DNA of 64,000 bases. Source: Polyangiaceae bacterium. Lineage in GTDB: Bacteria; Myxococcota_A; Polyangia; Polyangiales; Polyangiaceae. Shown in pieces: positions 54,869-63,244 of this stretch (its first letter is position 1; each line of letters begins with the position of its first letter). The stretch spans positions 30,434 to 94,433 of the forward strand of contig JABFXY010000096.1 of the NCBI GenBank assembly GCA_013361525.1, in the 5' to 3' direction. The notes under the pieces were generated by a model. The model saw only the letters and a program-made list of their open reading frames with translations, searched no databases and had not been told where the DNA came from. The position numbers were made by a program, and so were the translations under genes.

Positions 54869-55312
54869 GTGACAACGGTCAACCGCTTCAGTATCAAGAT
54901 CGAGCAGATCAGCGGCTTCGAGTTCGCGGTCCGCTTCGACAAAGTCGGACACGCGGCTGTCCGCATCGACGAGCCCGAGCCTCTCGGTCGCGATACCGCG
55001 CCGAATGCCGCGCGCTACCTTGCGGCTGCGATCGGCAACTGTCTGGTCGCAAGTTTGCTCTTCTGCTTGAAGAAATCGAATGCGCCTGCGTCGACGATTT
55101 CAGCGACCGTCGACATGGATATCGTGCGCAACGAGCAGAAGAGGCTCCGCATTGGCAAGGTCGACGTTACGATCCACACGAGCCTGCCCGACAATCATCC
55201 CGTGCTGCTCGCCTGTCGCGAGACATTCGAAGACTTCTGCATGGTTACGCAGAGTGTCCGGGCTGGTATCGATGTTTCCGTCCGCGTGGAGACACTGCCT
55301 GCCGCTCCTTGA
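54869..55312 (+). CDS. OsmC/Ohr-family protein
   Basis: A 147-residue protein. FSIKIEQISGFEFAVRFDK, AARYLAAAIGNCLVASLLFC with the first conserved Cys, and RETFEDFCMVTQSVRAGIDV with the second Cys are in OsmC order. OsmC-type proteins reduce organic hydroperoxides through this Cys pair. The GTG at 54869 has AGGTGA upstream; an ATG at 54848 is the alternative. It lies about 100 bp before the molybdenum-enzyme cluster. Confidence 0.85.
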   Translation: MTTVNRFSIKIEQISGFEFAVRFDKVGHAAVRIDEPEPLGRDTAPNAARYLAAAIGNCLVASLLFCLKKSNAPASTISATVDMDIVRNEQKRLRIGKVDVTIHTSLPDNHPVLLACRETFEDFCMVTQSVRAGIDVSVRVETLPAAP

Positions 55313-55411
55313 ATATCGGCTGGGGCGCCGATGGGTCGACAACGATGCGAGCTGGCATCGTGGCGCAACGCCTCAGCACGCTCCGATAAGTCGCGTACTA
55401 TCCTGAATCCC

Positions 55412-56485
55412 ATGGCAAGAGCGCACAGGACGTCAGTGCGGCGCGCCGTCGCTTGGGCGACGGGTGTTACACTCACCCTCGCGGGGTTGATTACGCTCGG
55501 GTCGCGCGATCTCGCGCATTTCGATGCCGCGCTCGTCGCCTACACGTTCGCGACGCTGTTCGCCGCCTTTGGGATCACCTATCGCTACGCGGTCTGGCTC
55601 CAGCGGCCGCCGACGCGGATGTATTGGCGCCGCGGCTGGCAGGCGCTCTTCACGCCGCGCTTCGCCGCGCGCAACCTGGTTGTGCTCGCCCGGAGAGCCG
55701 TCGTAGAGGTCGCCGGCAACCGGTTCATTTTTCGGCGCGGCGCGCTGCGAGGCGCTGCGCATTGGGCGATCATGTGGGGCTGCTTCCTCGCGGGGGCGAT
55801 CACCTTCCCACTCGTGTGGGGGTGGATCCACTTCGAGACGGTGCCCGGCTCGCCAACCACGTATCGCACCTTCGTATTCGGGTTTGCCGCGGGCGAGTTC
55901 CCGATCGACTCGGCGGTCGCCTTCGTCGTCTTCCACGGCCTCGTGTGGGCGTCGTTCCTCGTCATCGGCGGCGTGATGCTCGCGTTCCGCAGGCGCATGA
56001 CCGACCACGGCGCGGCTTCGATGCAGCGGTTCGGCGAGGACATCCTGCCGCTCGTCATGCTCCTCGCCATCAGCGTCACCGGGCTCATGTTGACGGTCAG
56101 CTACACGTGGTTGCACGGCTACGCCTACCCGTTCCTCGCCGTCCTTCACGCGGCGACCGTGATCTTGACGCTCCTGTTTCTCCCGTTCGGGAAGTTCTTT
56201 CACATCTTCCAACGACCGGCGCAGTTGGGCGTCGGGTTCTACAAGGACATCGGCGAACGCGGCGAGCAGGCAAGTTGCGCGCGCTGCGCCCGTCCCTTCG
56301 CGTCAGCCGCGATGATCCGCGACCTCACGACGGTCGAGCGAGAGCTGGGTTTCCGTTACGAGCTCGGATCGCCGAAGGCCGGAGCGCACTACCAACAAAT
56401 CTGTCCGCAATGCCGCCGCGCGCTCTTCGGGCTCGCGCAGACCGCGGCTTGGGGACGGGAGCGAACGGAGGCCGATCATGGCTGA
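55412..56485 (+). CDS. cytochrome b-like membrane protein with C-terminal Cys pairs
   Basis: A 357-residue protein with about five membrane segments bearing candidate haem histidines: HFDAALVAYTF, HWAIMWGCFLAGAITF, FVVFHGLVWASFLVIGG, YTWLHGYAYPFLAVLHAATV and FFHIFQRPAQ. Overall it resembles NarI/DsrM-type quinol-oxidising cytochrome b subunits, which feed electrons to a catalytic complex. A soluble tail adds CARCARPF and ICPQCRRALFG, a possible zinc ribbon. The first gene of the cluster; the molybdoenzyme ATG overlaps its stop by 8 bp. Confidence 0.75.
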   Translation: MARAHRTSVRRAVAWATGVTLTLAGLITLGSRDLAHFDAALVAYTFATLFAAFGITYRYAVWLQRPPTRMYWRRGWQALFTPRFAARNLVVLARRAVVEVAGNRFIFRRGALRGAAHWAIMWGCFLAGAITFPLVWGWIHFETVPGSPTTYRTFVFGFAAGEFPIDSAVAFVVFHGLVWASFLVIGGVMLAFRRRMTDHGAASMQRFGEDILPLVMLLAISVTGLMLTVSYTWLHGYAYPFLAVLHAATVILTLLFLPFGKFFHIFQRPAQLGVGFYKDIGERGEQASCARCARPFASAAMIRDLTTVERELGFRYELGSPKAGAHYQQICPQCRRALFGLAQTAAWGRERTEADHG

Positions 56486-58742
56486 GCTGCCGGTCAACGA
56501 GCTATCCATCATTGGCGCGTTCGGGCCACACCTCTCGGCGAAAACGCGCGGAACGAGCGCCGACGACCCGGACAAGCTGGTGAAGACCCATTGCTGCTTC
56601 TGCGGGCAACAATGCGGCATTCAGCTCAAGGTCCGTGGGAACGAAGTTATCGGTTTCGAGCCTTGGGAGGACTTTCCCTTCAACCGAGGAATGCTCTGCC
56701 CCAAGGGTGTAAAGCGTTATCTGCAAGGATCTCATCCCGACCGGTTGCTTCACGCGCTCGCGAGGGACCCGAGCCAGCCGTCCGGATTCCGGAACATCGG
56801 ATACGACGACGCGATCGCGAAGACGGCCGCTGAGATCGCGCGCATTCAGAAAGAGCACGGCCCGTCGTCCGTGGCCGTCCTCGGCGGCGCGAGCCTCACC
56901 ACCGAGAAGACCTATTTGCTCGGTAAGTTTGCGCGCGTCTGCTTGAAGACACCGTTCATCGATTACAACGGGCGCCTGTGCATGGTGAGCGCCGGCGCCG
57001 CGAACAAAAAGTCGTTCGGCATCGACCGGACCACGAACCCCTGGTCGGACATGGTCGGCACCGAGGTGATCTGGGTCGCCGGATCCAACGTCGCGGAGTG
57101 CTCGCCGATCACGACGAACTACATTTGGCAGGCGCGCGAGCTGGGCGCGAAGGTCATCGTCCAAGATCCGAGAATCACGCCGGTCGCGCGGACGTGTGAC
57201 ATCTTCGTTCCGATCAAGCCCGGGCGTGATGCGGCGATGTTCGCGGGCGTCCTTCAGCTGATGATCGAAAACGGCTGGGTGGACGAGGCATTCATCGACC
57301 AGCACACGACGGGCTTCGATGCCGTAGCGGCCTATTGCAAAACATGGGACGTCGCGCGTACCGCCGAGGCCACCGGCGTTCCAGCGCGAACGATCCACGC
57401 GGTAGCCGAGCTCTGGGGCAAGGCGAAATCGAGCTTTCTGTTTCACGCGCGCGGCATCGAGCATCACTCGAATGGTGTTCAAAATGCGCTAGGCACCATC
57501 AACCTCGTGCTCGCCTCGGGGCGCCTCGGCCGGCCCAAATCCGGTTACGGCACGATCGTCGGCCAAGCCAATGGTCAAGGCGGAAGAGAGCACGGGCAAA
57601 AATGCGATCAGCTCCCCGGTTGGCGGGAGATCGCGAACCCGGAGCACCGCCAGTACATCGCCTCCGTCTGGGGCGTCGAAGAAAAGGACATCCCGGGGCC
57701 CGGCGTCGATGCGTACGAGCTCTTTCGGAAGATCGACAAAGGCGAGATCAAGGCACTCATCGCGATTTGCTTCAACCCGAAGGTCTCGTTGCCCGACAAC
57801 CAGTTCGTCACGCGGGCGCTCGAAAAGCTCGAGTTCTTCGCGGCGATCGACTTCTTCCTGAACGACACCGCCCTCCACGCGGACATCGTGCTACCTGGCA
57901 GTCTCCAAGAGGAGGACGAGGGCACCGTTACGCAAGTCGAGGGGCGGGTGATCAAAATCAACAAGGCCGTCGAGTGTCCCGGCGAAGCCCGGCAGGACTG
58001 GATCATCATCCAGGACATCGCGCGCGCCCTCGGCCGTCCACACGGCTTCACCTTCGACAGCCCTCGAGCGATCTTCGAGGAGCTTCGCGTGGCGAGCAAA
58101 GGGGGCGTCGCCGACTACTCCGGCATTACCTACGAGAAGATCGAGCGGCAGATGGGGGTGTTCTGGCCGTGTTACAGCCACGATCCCAAGAGCGGCGAGC
58201 CGATCGACCATGCCGGCACGCCGAGGCTGTTCGAGCCGGGCAGCTACAACCCCGTGGCGAAGGGCGCCGGCCGCTTCTACTTCGCGGATGGGAAAGCGCG
58301 GTTCAACGTCGCGGAATACAGAGACCCCGTCGACGACGCATCGGCCGAGTTTCCCGTCTATCTGACCACCGGGCGTGTCGTCAGTCAGTTTCTATCCGGC
58401 ACCCAGACACGCCGGATCGGCCCGCTCGTCGCGCAATATCCGGAGCCGCGGCTGGAGATACACCCGCGCCTCGCGGAGAAGCTCGGCGTCGCCGACGGCG
58501 ATTGGGCAACCTGTGAGACACGCCGCGGGGCGATCACCCTACGCGCGATGGTCGTGACCACCATCCGCCCGGACACGGTCTTCATCCCTTATCACTGGAC
58601 CGGACCGAAGAGCGCCAACCGGCTGACCGTCGCCGCGCAGGATCCGATCAGCAAAATTCCCCAATACAAAGTCTGCGGCTGCCGGGTGAAGAAGGCAGAC
58701 GCCGCTCCGGAGTACGCCAGCCGATTGGAGGCGCAGCAATGA
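56478..58742 (+). CDS. molybdopterin oxidoreductase, NapA/NarB-like
   Basis: A 754-residue catalytic subunit of the DMSO reductase superfamily. A [4Fe-4S] site, CCFCGQQCG with CPKG about 25 residues on, is followed by NGRLCMVSAGAANKKSFG, where the Cys would ligate Mo as in NapA and NarB (NARHCMASA). AGSNVAECSPI, GVQNALGTINLVLASGRLGR and a C-terminal molydopterin-binding domain (YLTTGRVVSQFLSGTQTRR) complete it. Nitrate is the likeliest substrate given NnrS nearby, but formate or other oxoanions cannot be excluded. No Tat signal is present, so it would be cytoplasmic unless carried by a partner. Confidence 0.92.
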   Translation: MAELPVNELSIIGAFGPHLSAKTRGTSADDPDKLVKTHCCFCGQQCGIQLKVRGNEVIGFEPWEDFPFNRGMLCPKGVKRYLQGSHPDRLLHALARDPSQPSGFRNIGYDDAIAKTAAEIARIQKEHGPSSVAVLGGASLTTEKTYLLGKFARVCLKTPFIDYNGRLCMVSAGAANKKSFGIDRTTNPWSDMVGTEVIWVAGSNVAECSPITTNYIWQARELGAKVIVQDPRITPVARTCDIFVPIKPGRDAAMFAGVLQLMIENGWVDEAFIDQHTTGFDAVAAYCKTWDVARTAEATGVPARTIHAVAELWGKAKSSFLFHARGIEHHSNGVQNALGTINLVLASGRLGRPKSGYGTIVGQANGQGGREHGQKCDQLPGWREIANPEHRQYIASVWGVEEKDIPGPGVDAYELFRKIDKGEIKALIAICFNPKVSLPDNQFVTRALEKLEFFAAIDFFLNDTALHADIVLPGSLQEEDEGTVTQVEGRVIKINKAVECPGEARQDWIIIQDIARALGRPHGFTFDSPRAIFEELRVASKGGVADYSGITYEKIERQMGVFWPCYSHDPKSGEPIDHAGTPRLFEPGSYNPVAKGAGRFYFADGKARFNVAEYRDPVDDASAEFPVYLTTGRVVSQFLSGTQTRRIGPLVAQYPEPRLEIHPRLAEKLGVADGDWATCETRRGAITLRAMVVTTIRPDTVFIPYHWTGPKSANRLTVAAQDPISKIPQYKVCGCRVKKADAAPEYASRLEAQQ

Positions 58743-59404
58743 CGGTACCGAGTCATCTGCATTTCTTCATCGACCCGAGCCGCTGCATCGGCTGTCAGTC
58801 GTGCGTGCAGGCCTGCAGCGAGTGCGACACGCACAAGGGCGAATCGATGATTCACCTCGAGTTCATCGACCGCGCACGTTCGGTGCAGACCGTCCCGGTC
58901 GTGTGCATGCATTGCGAGCAGCCGACGTGCGCCGAGGTCTGTCCTGCCGACGCGATCAAGCGCACCGGTGACGGCGTCGTGCAGAGCGCTCGCAAGCCGC
59001 GGTGTATTGCCTGCGGCAACTGCGTCATGGCCTGCCCCTTCGGCGTGCCCGAGGTCTACCCCGATCGGTTGCTGATGATGAAATGCGATATGTGCTACGA
59101 CCGCTCGAGCGCCGGCAAGCGGCCGATGTGCGCGACGGTTTGTCCGAGCCAGGCGCTGTTCTTCGGCACACACGAAGAGATCGCGGCGCTCCGCCCCCAA
59201 TCACGCCCAACGAATGTCTTTCGTTTCGGCGAACAGACGATCACGACGCGCACCTTCGTGATGGTGCCGCGCGGGCAGGCGCCGGCGCCGCTGCTGGACG
59301 TCACGGCCGCCATGGGCGACGAGCCGCAGCGCCGCACCGTGCGTCTACCTATCCACGGGGCCGTTCCCGATGCCGCGGATCCATTCGCAGAGGTGGAGGT
59401 CTGA
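58739..59404 (+). CDS. four-cluster ferredoxin subunit (NrfC/DmsB-like)
   Basis: A 221-residue electron-transfer protein with four [4Fe-4S] motifs: CIGCQSCVQACSEC, CMHCEQPTCAEVCP, CIACGNCVMACPFG and CDMCYDRSSAG with CATVCP. This is the usual beta subunit of molybdoenzyme complexes. A tail of about 60 residues without Cys is extra. The ATG overlaps the molybdoenzyme stop (AATGA), indicating tight coupling. Confidence 0.93.
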   Translation: MTVPSHLHFFIDPSRCIGCQSCVQACSECDTHKGESMIHLEFIDRARSVQTVPVVCMHCEQPTCAEVCPADAIKRTGDGVVQSARKPRCIACGNCVMACPFGVPEVYPDRLLMMKCDMCYDRSSAGKRPMCATVCPSQALFFGTHEEIAALRPQSRPTNVFRFGEQTITTRTFVMVPRGQAPAPLLDVTAAMGDEPQRRTVRLPIHGAVPDAADPFAEVEV

Positions 59405-59405
59405 C

Positions 59406-60080
59406 ATGGCTGACGGACGAACCGACGAGGGCGCTCCGACGGCCGCGACAGGCACGGGGTCGAACATCGATCCGCGTGTCGACGAGTGGTCCCGCCGGGG
59501 CCTCACGGGCACGGCGCGCAGTGGCATGTACGAGCCGACACGAGATCCGGACGACGTGTCTCGTGCCCCCAATCCGGAGGACGACGAGAACCCACCCCGA
59601 TGGCGCGCCGACTTCCCCATCGATTGGCCGAAGGACGAGCTCGTCGCGCGCCGCGACTTCGCAAAATTCCTCGTTCTGACGAGCGGCGCGTTCGTGGTCG
59701 GGCAAGGTTGGATTGCGGCGCAACACCTGGTGCGAAAGAACCGCATCCTCCCCGCTACTCGAAAGATCGGGTCGCTCTCCGACATCCCAATCGGCGGGGT
59801 AAAAGAGTTTGCGTTCCCGACCGAGCACGACCCGTGCCTCCTCGTCCGACTGAGCCGTGAAGAGGTCGTCGCTTTCAGCCAATCGTGCACACACTTGTCG
59901 TGCGCGGTCGTGCCCAAGGTCGACGAAGGGGTGTTTCTCTGCCCGTGCCATGAAGGCTATTTCGATATCCGCACGGGCAAAAACATCGCCGGACCTCCAC
60001 CGCGGCCGCTTCCTCGAATCGTGCTTCGGCTCGAAGGTGATGACGTTCTCGCGGTTGGCATCGAGGAGCGGATGGTGTGA
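59406..60080 (+). CDS. Rieske [2Fe-2S] protein with membrane anchor
   Basis: A 224-residue protein. A polar N-terminus of about 80 residues precedes RRDFAKFLVLTSGAFVVGQG, a twin-Arg-like anchor typical of Rieske proteins. The cluster-binding boxes are CTHLSCAVV and CPCHEGYFD. GPPPRPLPRIVL closes the domain. It would carry electrons between the quinol-side cytochrome and the ferredoxin/Mo subunits. Rieske proteins are not usual in Nap or Nar complexes, which makes this cluster distinctive. Confidence 0.92.
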   Translation: MADGRTDEGAPTAATGTGSNIDPRVDEWSRRGLTGTARSGMYEPTRDPDDVSRAPNPEDDENPPRWRADFPIDWPKDELVARRDFAKFLVLTSGAFVVGQGWIAAQHLVRKNRILPATRKIGSLSDIPIGGVKEFAFPTEHDPCLLVRLSREEVVAFSQSCTHLSCAVVPKVDEGVFLCPCHEGYFDIRTGKNIAGPPPRPLPRIVLRLEGDDVLAVGIEERMV

Positions 60081-60304
60081 TGGTCAAGAAGCGCCACCTT
60101 ACCCGAGCGCAGCTCAGGACCATCGTGAACGGCGTGGTCTGCTTCGTGCTGGTCCTCGTCGTGCTTCAGCTTTGGCTGCTGACTGCGACGATGAATGCAT
60201 TTCTTGGCGGTGATGCGTCGGTGGTTTGGCCGGCCCTAGGCGCCAGCGTCGCGTGCCTGCTGCTCAATCTGGGGTTGCTTCGCTACCTCGCGGGCGCAGG
60301 GTGA
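60080..60304 (+). CDS. small two-helix membrane protein (DUF6755-like)
   Basis: A 74-residue protein. GVVCFVLVLVVLQLWLLTAT and MNAFLGGDASVVWPALGASV with a second hydrophobic helix match small membrane proteins that follow Rieske genes; I believe this is the DUF6755 family. The ATG overlaps the Rieske stop (TGATG). It probably stabilises the membrane part of the complex. Confidence 0.75.
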   Translation: MVKKRHLTRAQLRTIVNGVVCFVLVLVVLQLWLLTATMNAFLGGDASVVWPALGASVACLLLNLGLLRYLAGAG

Positions 60305-61344
60305 AAACGTCGGCGCTCGCGACGCTCCACCCGGCGTATTTCGCGCTCGTCATGGCGACCGGCATCGTGTCGATTGCTGCGTCGGTACTCGGCATTCCAG
60401 TCGTGCCCGAAGCGCTGTTCGCGCTGAACCTCGTTTTCTATCCGGTGCTGTGGGGAGCGACCATCGCCCGCGCCTTGCGCTATCGAGGAGAGCTCGTCGC
60501 CGACCTGTCTCACCACGGGCGTGCGGTCGGCTTCTTCACGATGGTTGCGGCGACGTGCGTCCTCGGCTCGGAATTCGTGGTCGTCGCGCACGCGCCGCAT
60601 ATTGCATTCTGGTTCTGGGTCGCGGGCATCGTCCTCGATGTCATCCTCGTCTACTCAATCTTCGCCATTCTCACCGTGAAGGAGGTGAAGCCGCCGCTGT
60701 CGGAGGGGCTCAATGGGGGGTGGCTCGTCGCCGTCGTCGCGGCGCAGTCGATCGCCGTGCTCGGCGCGCAGATCGCGCAGACGACGGAGCGGCCCGAAGG
60801 CGTCCTCTTCTTCTCCCTCGTGATGTGGCTCGGCGGGGGGATGCTCTACTTTTGGATCATCTCGCTCATCTTCTATCGGTACACGTTCTTCACGATGGCG
60901 CCTTCGGATCTCGCGCCGCCCTATTGGATCAACATGGGGGCGGCGGCGATCTCCACGCTCGCGGGCTCGATGCTCGTCGGCGCGCGTGAACATTCGCAGG
61001 TCCTCATGAGCGTCCTTCCGTTCGTGCGTGGGCTGTCGCTCGTGTGGTGGGCGACGGCGACGTGGTGGATCCCGATGCTCATCGTGCTGGGGGTCTGGCG
61101 GCACGTCCTCCGCAAGTTCCCGGTGCGCTACGATCCGCTCTATTGGGGCGCGGTGTTCCCCCTCGGGATGTACACCGTCGCAACTGCGCGACTGGCCCAA
61201 GCCGTGGACGCACCCTACCTGTTCGAGATTCCTCGATGGACCGTCTTCGTCGCCCTCGGAGCATGGATGCTTGCGTTCGTCGGAATGGTTGCGCAGCTCT
61301 CGCGAACCATCACGGCGCGCACCTCGGGGAAGCGCGCCCAATAA
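60301..61344 (+). CDS. TDT-family transporter (TehA/Mae1-like)
   Basis: A 347-residue membrane protein with about ten helices. HPAYFALVMATGIVSIAASV at the N-terminus and GAVFPLGMYTVATARLAQAV near the C-terminus are typical of the tellurite-resistance/dicarboxylate transporter family, which includes anion channels for malate, sulfite or nitrate-like ions. The GTG at 60301 overlaps the preceding stop (GTGA), so it belongs to the molybdoenzyme operon; uptake or release of the enzyme's anionic substrate or product would fit. Confidence 0.88.
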   Translation: MKTSALATLHPAYFALVMATGIVSIAASVLGIPVVPEALFALNLVFYPVLWGATIARALRYRGELVADLSHHGRAVGFFTMVAATCVLGSEFVVVAHAPHIAFWFWVAGIVLDVILVYSIFAILTVKEVKPPLSEGLNGGWLVAVVAAQSIAVLGAQIAQTTERPEGVLFFSLVMWLGGGMLYFWIISLIFYRYTFFTMAPSDLAPPYWINMGAAAISTLAGSMLVGAREHSQVLMSVLPFVRGLSLVWWATATWWIPMLIVLGVWRHVLRKFPVRYDPLYWGAVFPLGMYTVATARLAQAVDAPYLFEIPRWTVFVALGAWMLAFVGMVAQLSRTITARTSGKRAQ

Positions 61345-61444
61345 CGACTCGGCGACGCGCGCGATGCAGGATTTGCAGCGTTCGCGAACGCGGTGCGCGA
61401 CAACGGCATGAAACATCGCAGATCCACGCGGTCTGGAACTTGCG

Positions 61445-61927
61445 ATGGCAGTCGTCGAGATGATTCCTGTCGGCGCAATCGAGCGCTTCATGGTGGAGGA
61501 TCATGTCCGTATCGACGGCCTGCTCGAGGCGGCAACGCGATCGGACGTCATCGATGAAATCGCGTACGCGCGGTTCCGGCATGATTTACTCCGCCACATC
61601 GCGATGGAGGAGAAGGTTCTTCTCCCGTACGCGCGCGACAAACGCGGGGGTAGCCCACTTGCCATCGCGCCCATGCTGCGAGCCGATCACGGCCGGATCG
61701 CCAAGGTCCTGGTTCGGTCGCCGACGGCGGCGATCATCGACGAGCTTCGCGTGCTGCTCGCAGAGCACAATCCGCTCGAAGAGGGGCCGGAGGGCCTTTA
61801 CGCGCTATGCGATGCGCTCGCCGGCGGCGAGGCCGAGCTGGTCGTTACGCGGCTTCAGGCGCAACCGAGCGTGCCGCTCGCAAAGTATTACGATGGCCCG
61901 CTTCACGGGAAGAACGTGAACCGATGA
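61445..61927 (+). CDS. hemerythrin-like HHE-domain protein
   Basis: A 160-residue helical protein. FMVEDHVRIDGLLEAA, RHDLLRHIAMEEKVLLPYAR, LRADHGRIAKVLVR and LLAEHNPLEEGPEGLY carry the His and Glu ligands of a di-iron hemerythrin domain. It would bind O2 or NO, or sense or repair such stress, as do RIC/YtfE-type proteins. It is coupled by ATGA to nnrS. Confidence 0.9.
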   Translation: MAVVEMIPVGAIERFMVEDHVRIDGLLEAATRSDVIDEIAYARFRHDLLRHIAMEEKVLLPYARDKRGGSPLAIAPMLRADHGRIAKVLVRSPTAAIIDELRVLLAEHNPLEEGPEGLYALCDALAGGEAELVVTRLQAQPSVPLAKYYDGPLHGKNVNR

Positions 61928-63138
61928 GCCGTTCACTCGCAATTCACGGCGAGGCCCCGACGCCCACATCGCGACCACCGTTCGCGATATCGGCGAAGGG
62001 GTTCAGGCCCTTTTTCGCGCTCGCGGCGGCCTACGCGGTGCTGTTCGTGCCCCTCTGGCTCGCGATCATCGAAGGGGTCGCGCGTCCGAGCTCGTATCTC
62101 GATCCACTGAGCTGGCACGCGCACGAAATGATCTTCGGCTTCACCGTCGCGGTGATTGCCGGATTCCTTCTCACGGCAGTCGGCAATTGGACGCAGCGAG
62201 AGACGCTCGTCGGCACACCGCTCCTCGGCCTCGCCGCTCTCTGGGTTGTCGGCCGTGTCGGCATGTTGGCGTCGACGTGGCTTCCCCGCGGCGTGCCTGC
62301 GGTGCTCGATCTCGCGTTCTTGCCGCTTTTGGCGGTCGTCCTCGCGCGTCCGATCCTGGCGACGAAGAACCGGCGGAACTTCGTGATGGTCGGGGTCTTG
62401 GCCGTGCTCTCGATTGCGAACCTCGGGGTGCACCTCGCGGGCCTCGGCGTCGTACCCGAAGGTTGGGCGCGCCAATCCAATCTCGTCGCGGTCGACGTCA
62501 TTGCGTTGATGATGCTGATCATCGCCGGTCGCATCTTTCCGATGTTCACGCGCAATGCGACGGGCATTGCAACCATCCGCTCGCACCGGGTGCTGGATGT
62601 CTCGACGATCGTCGGAATGGTCGCGCTCCTGATCGGCGACGTCATCGCGGCCGACAACGTCTTCGCGAATGCCATAGCGGGCGTCGTCGGTCTTGTCGGC
62701 GCGGTGCGTGCGGTTCATTGGGGAGCCCGGCATTCGACGCGAGAGCCGCTCCTTTGGATTTTGCACGCAGGCTACGCCTGGCTCGTATTCGGGCTCGTGA
62801 TGCGCGGAGCCTCCACCTTCATCCCCTCGCTTCCCAGCTCGCTCCCGACCCACGCGATCACCGTCGGCGCCATCGGCTCGCTGACGCTCGGCATGATGGC
62901 GCGCGTTTCCCTCGGACACACCGGCCGGCTTCTCGCCGCCCCTCGTGCAATGCGTTGGGCCTTCATGGCGATCGTCGGCGCCGCGTTCGTGCGGGTCGCA
63001 ATGCCTCTGCTCGCTCCGGCTTGGTACCGGGGATCGCTCGTCATCAGCGGCCTTCTCTGGACGCTCTCGTTCGCGACGTTCCTGGTCCTCTACGCACCCA
63101 TCCTCGCGACGCCCCGCCTTGATGGGAAGCCGGGGTGA
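61924..63138 (+). CDS. nnrS: NnrS family protein
   Basis: A 404-residue membrane protein with about 12 helices. GFRPFFALAAAYAVLFVPLW, SWHAHEMIFGFTVAVIAGFL and RIFPMFTRNATG are NnrS signatures; His residues in WHAHEMIFG are candidate haem/copper ligands. NnrS counters nitrosative stress and is usually linked to denitrification. Its place at the end of the cluster supports a nitrogen-oxide substrate for the molybdoenzyme. Confidence 0.92.
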   Translation: MSRSLAIHGEAPTPTSRPPFAISAKGFRPFFALAAAYAVLFVPLWLAIIEGVARPSSYLDPLSWHAHEMIFGFTVAVIAGFLLTAVGNWTQRETLVGTPLLGLAALWVVGRVGMLASTWLPRGVPAVLDLAFLPLLAVVLARPILATKNRRNFVMVGVLAVLSIANLGVHLAGLGVVPEGWARQSNLVAVDVIALMMLIIAGRIFPMFTRNATGIATIRSHRVLDVSTIVGMVALLIGDVIAADNVFANAIAGVVGLVGAVRAVHWGARHSTREPLLWILHAGYAWLVFGLVMRGASTFIPSLPSSLPTHAITVGAIGSLTLGMMARVSLGHTGRLLAAPRAMRWAFMAIVGAAFVRVAMPLLAPAWYRGSLVISGLLWTLSFATFLVLYAPILATPRLDGKPG

Positions 63139-63244
63139 TGCGGCACACCGTCACACTGAGGCACGCGCGCTCGCTCGTTCGCGCCCTGCCTTCGCGTGAT
63201 TGATCCTCCCAGGGCGCTACGCTCTTCGTGAGGGATCGGGCGCG

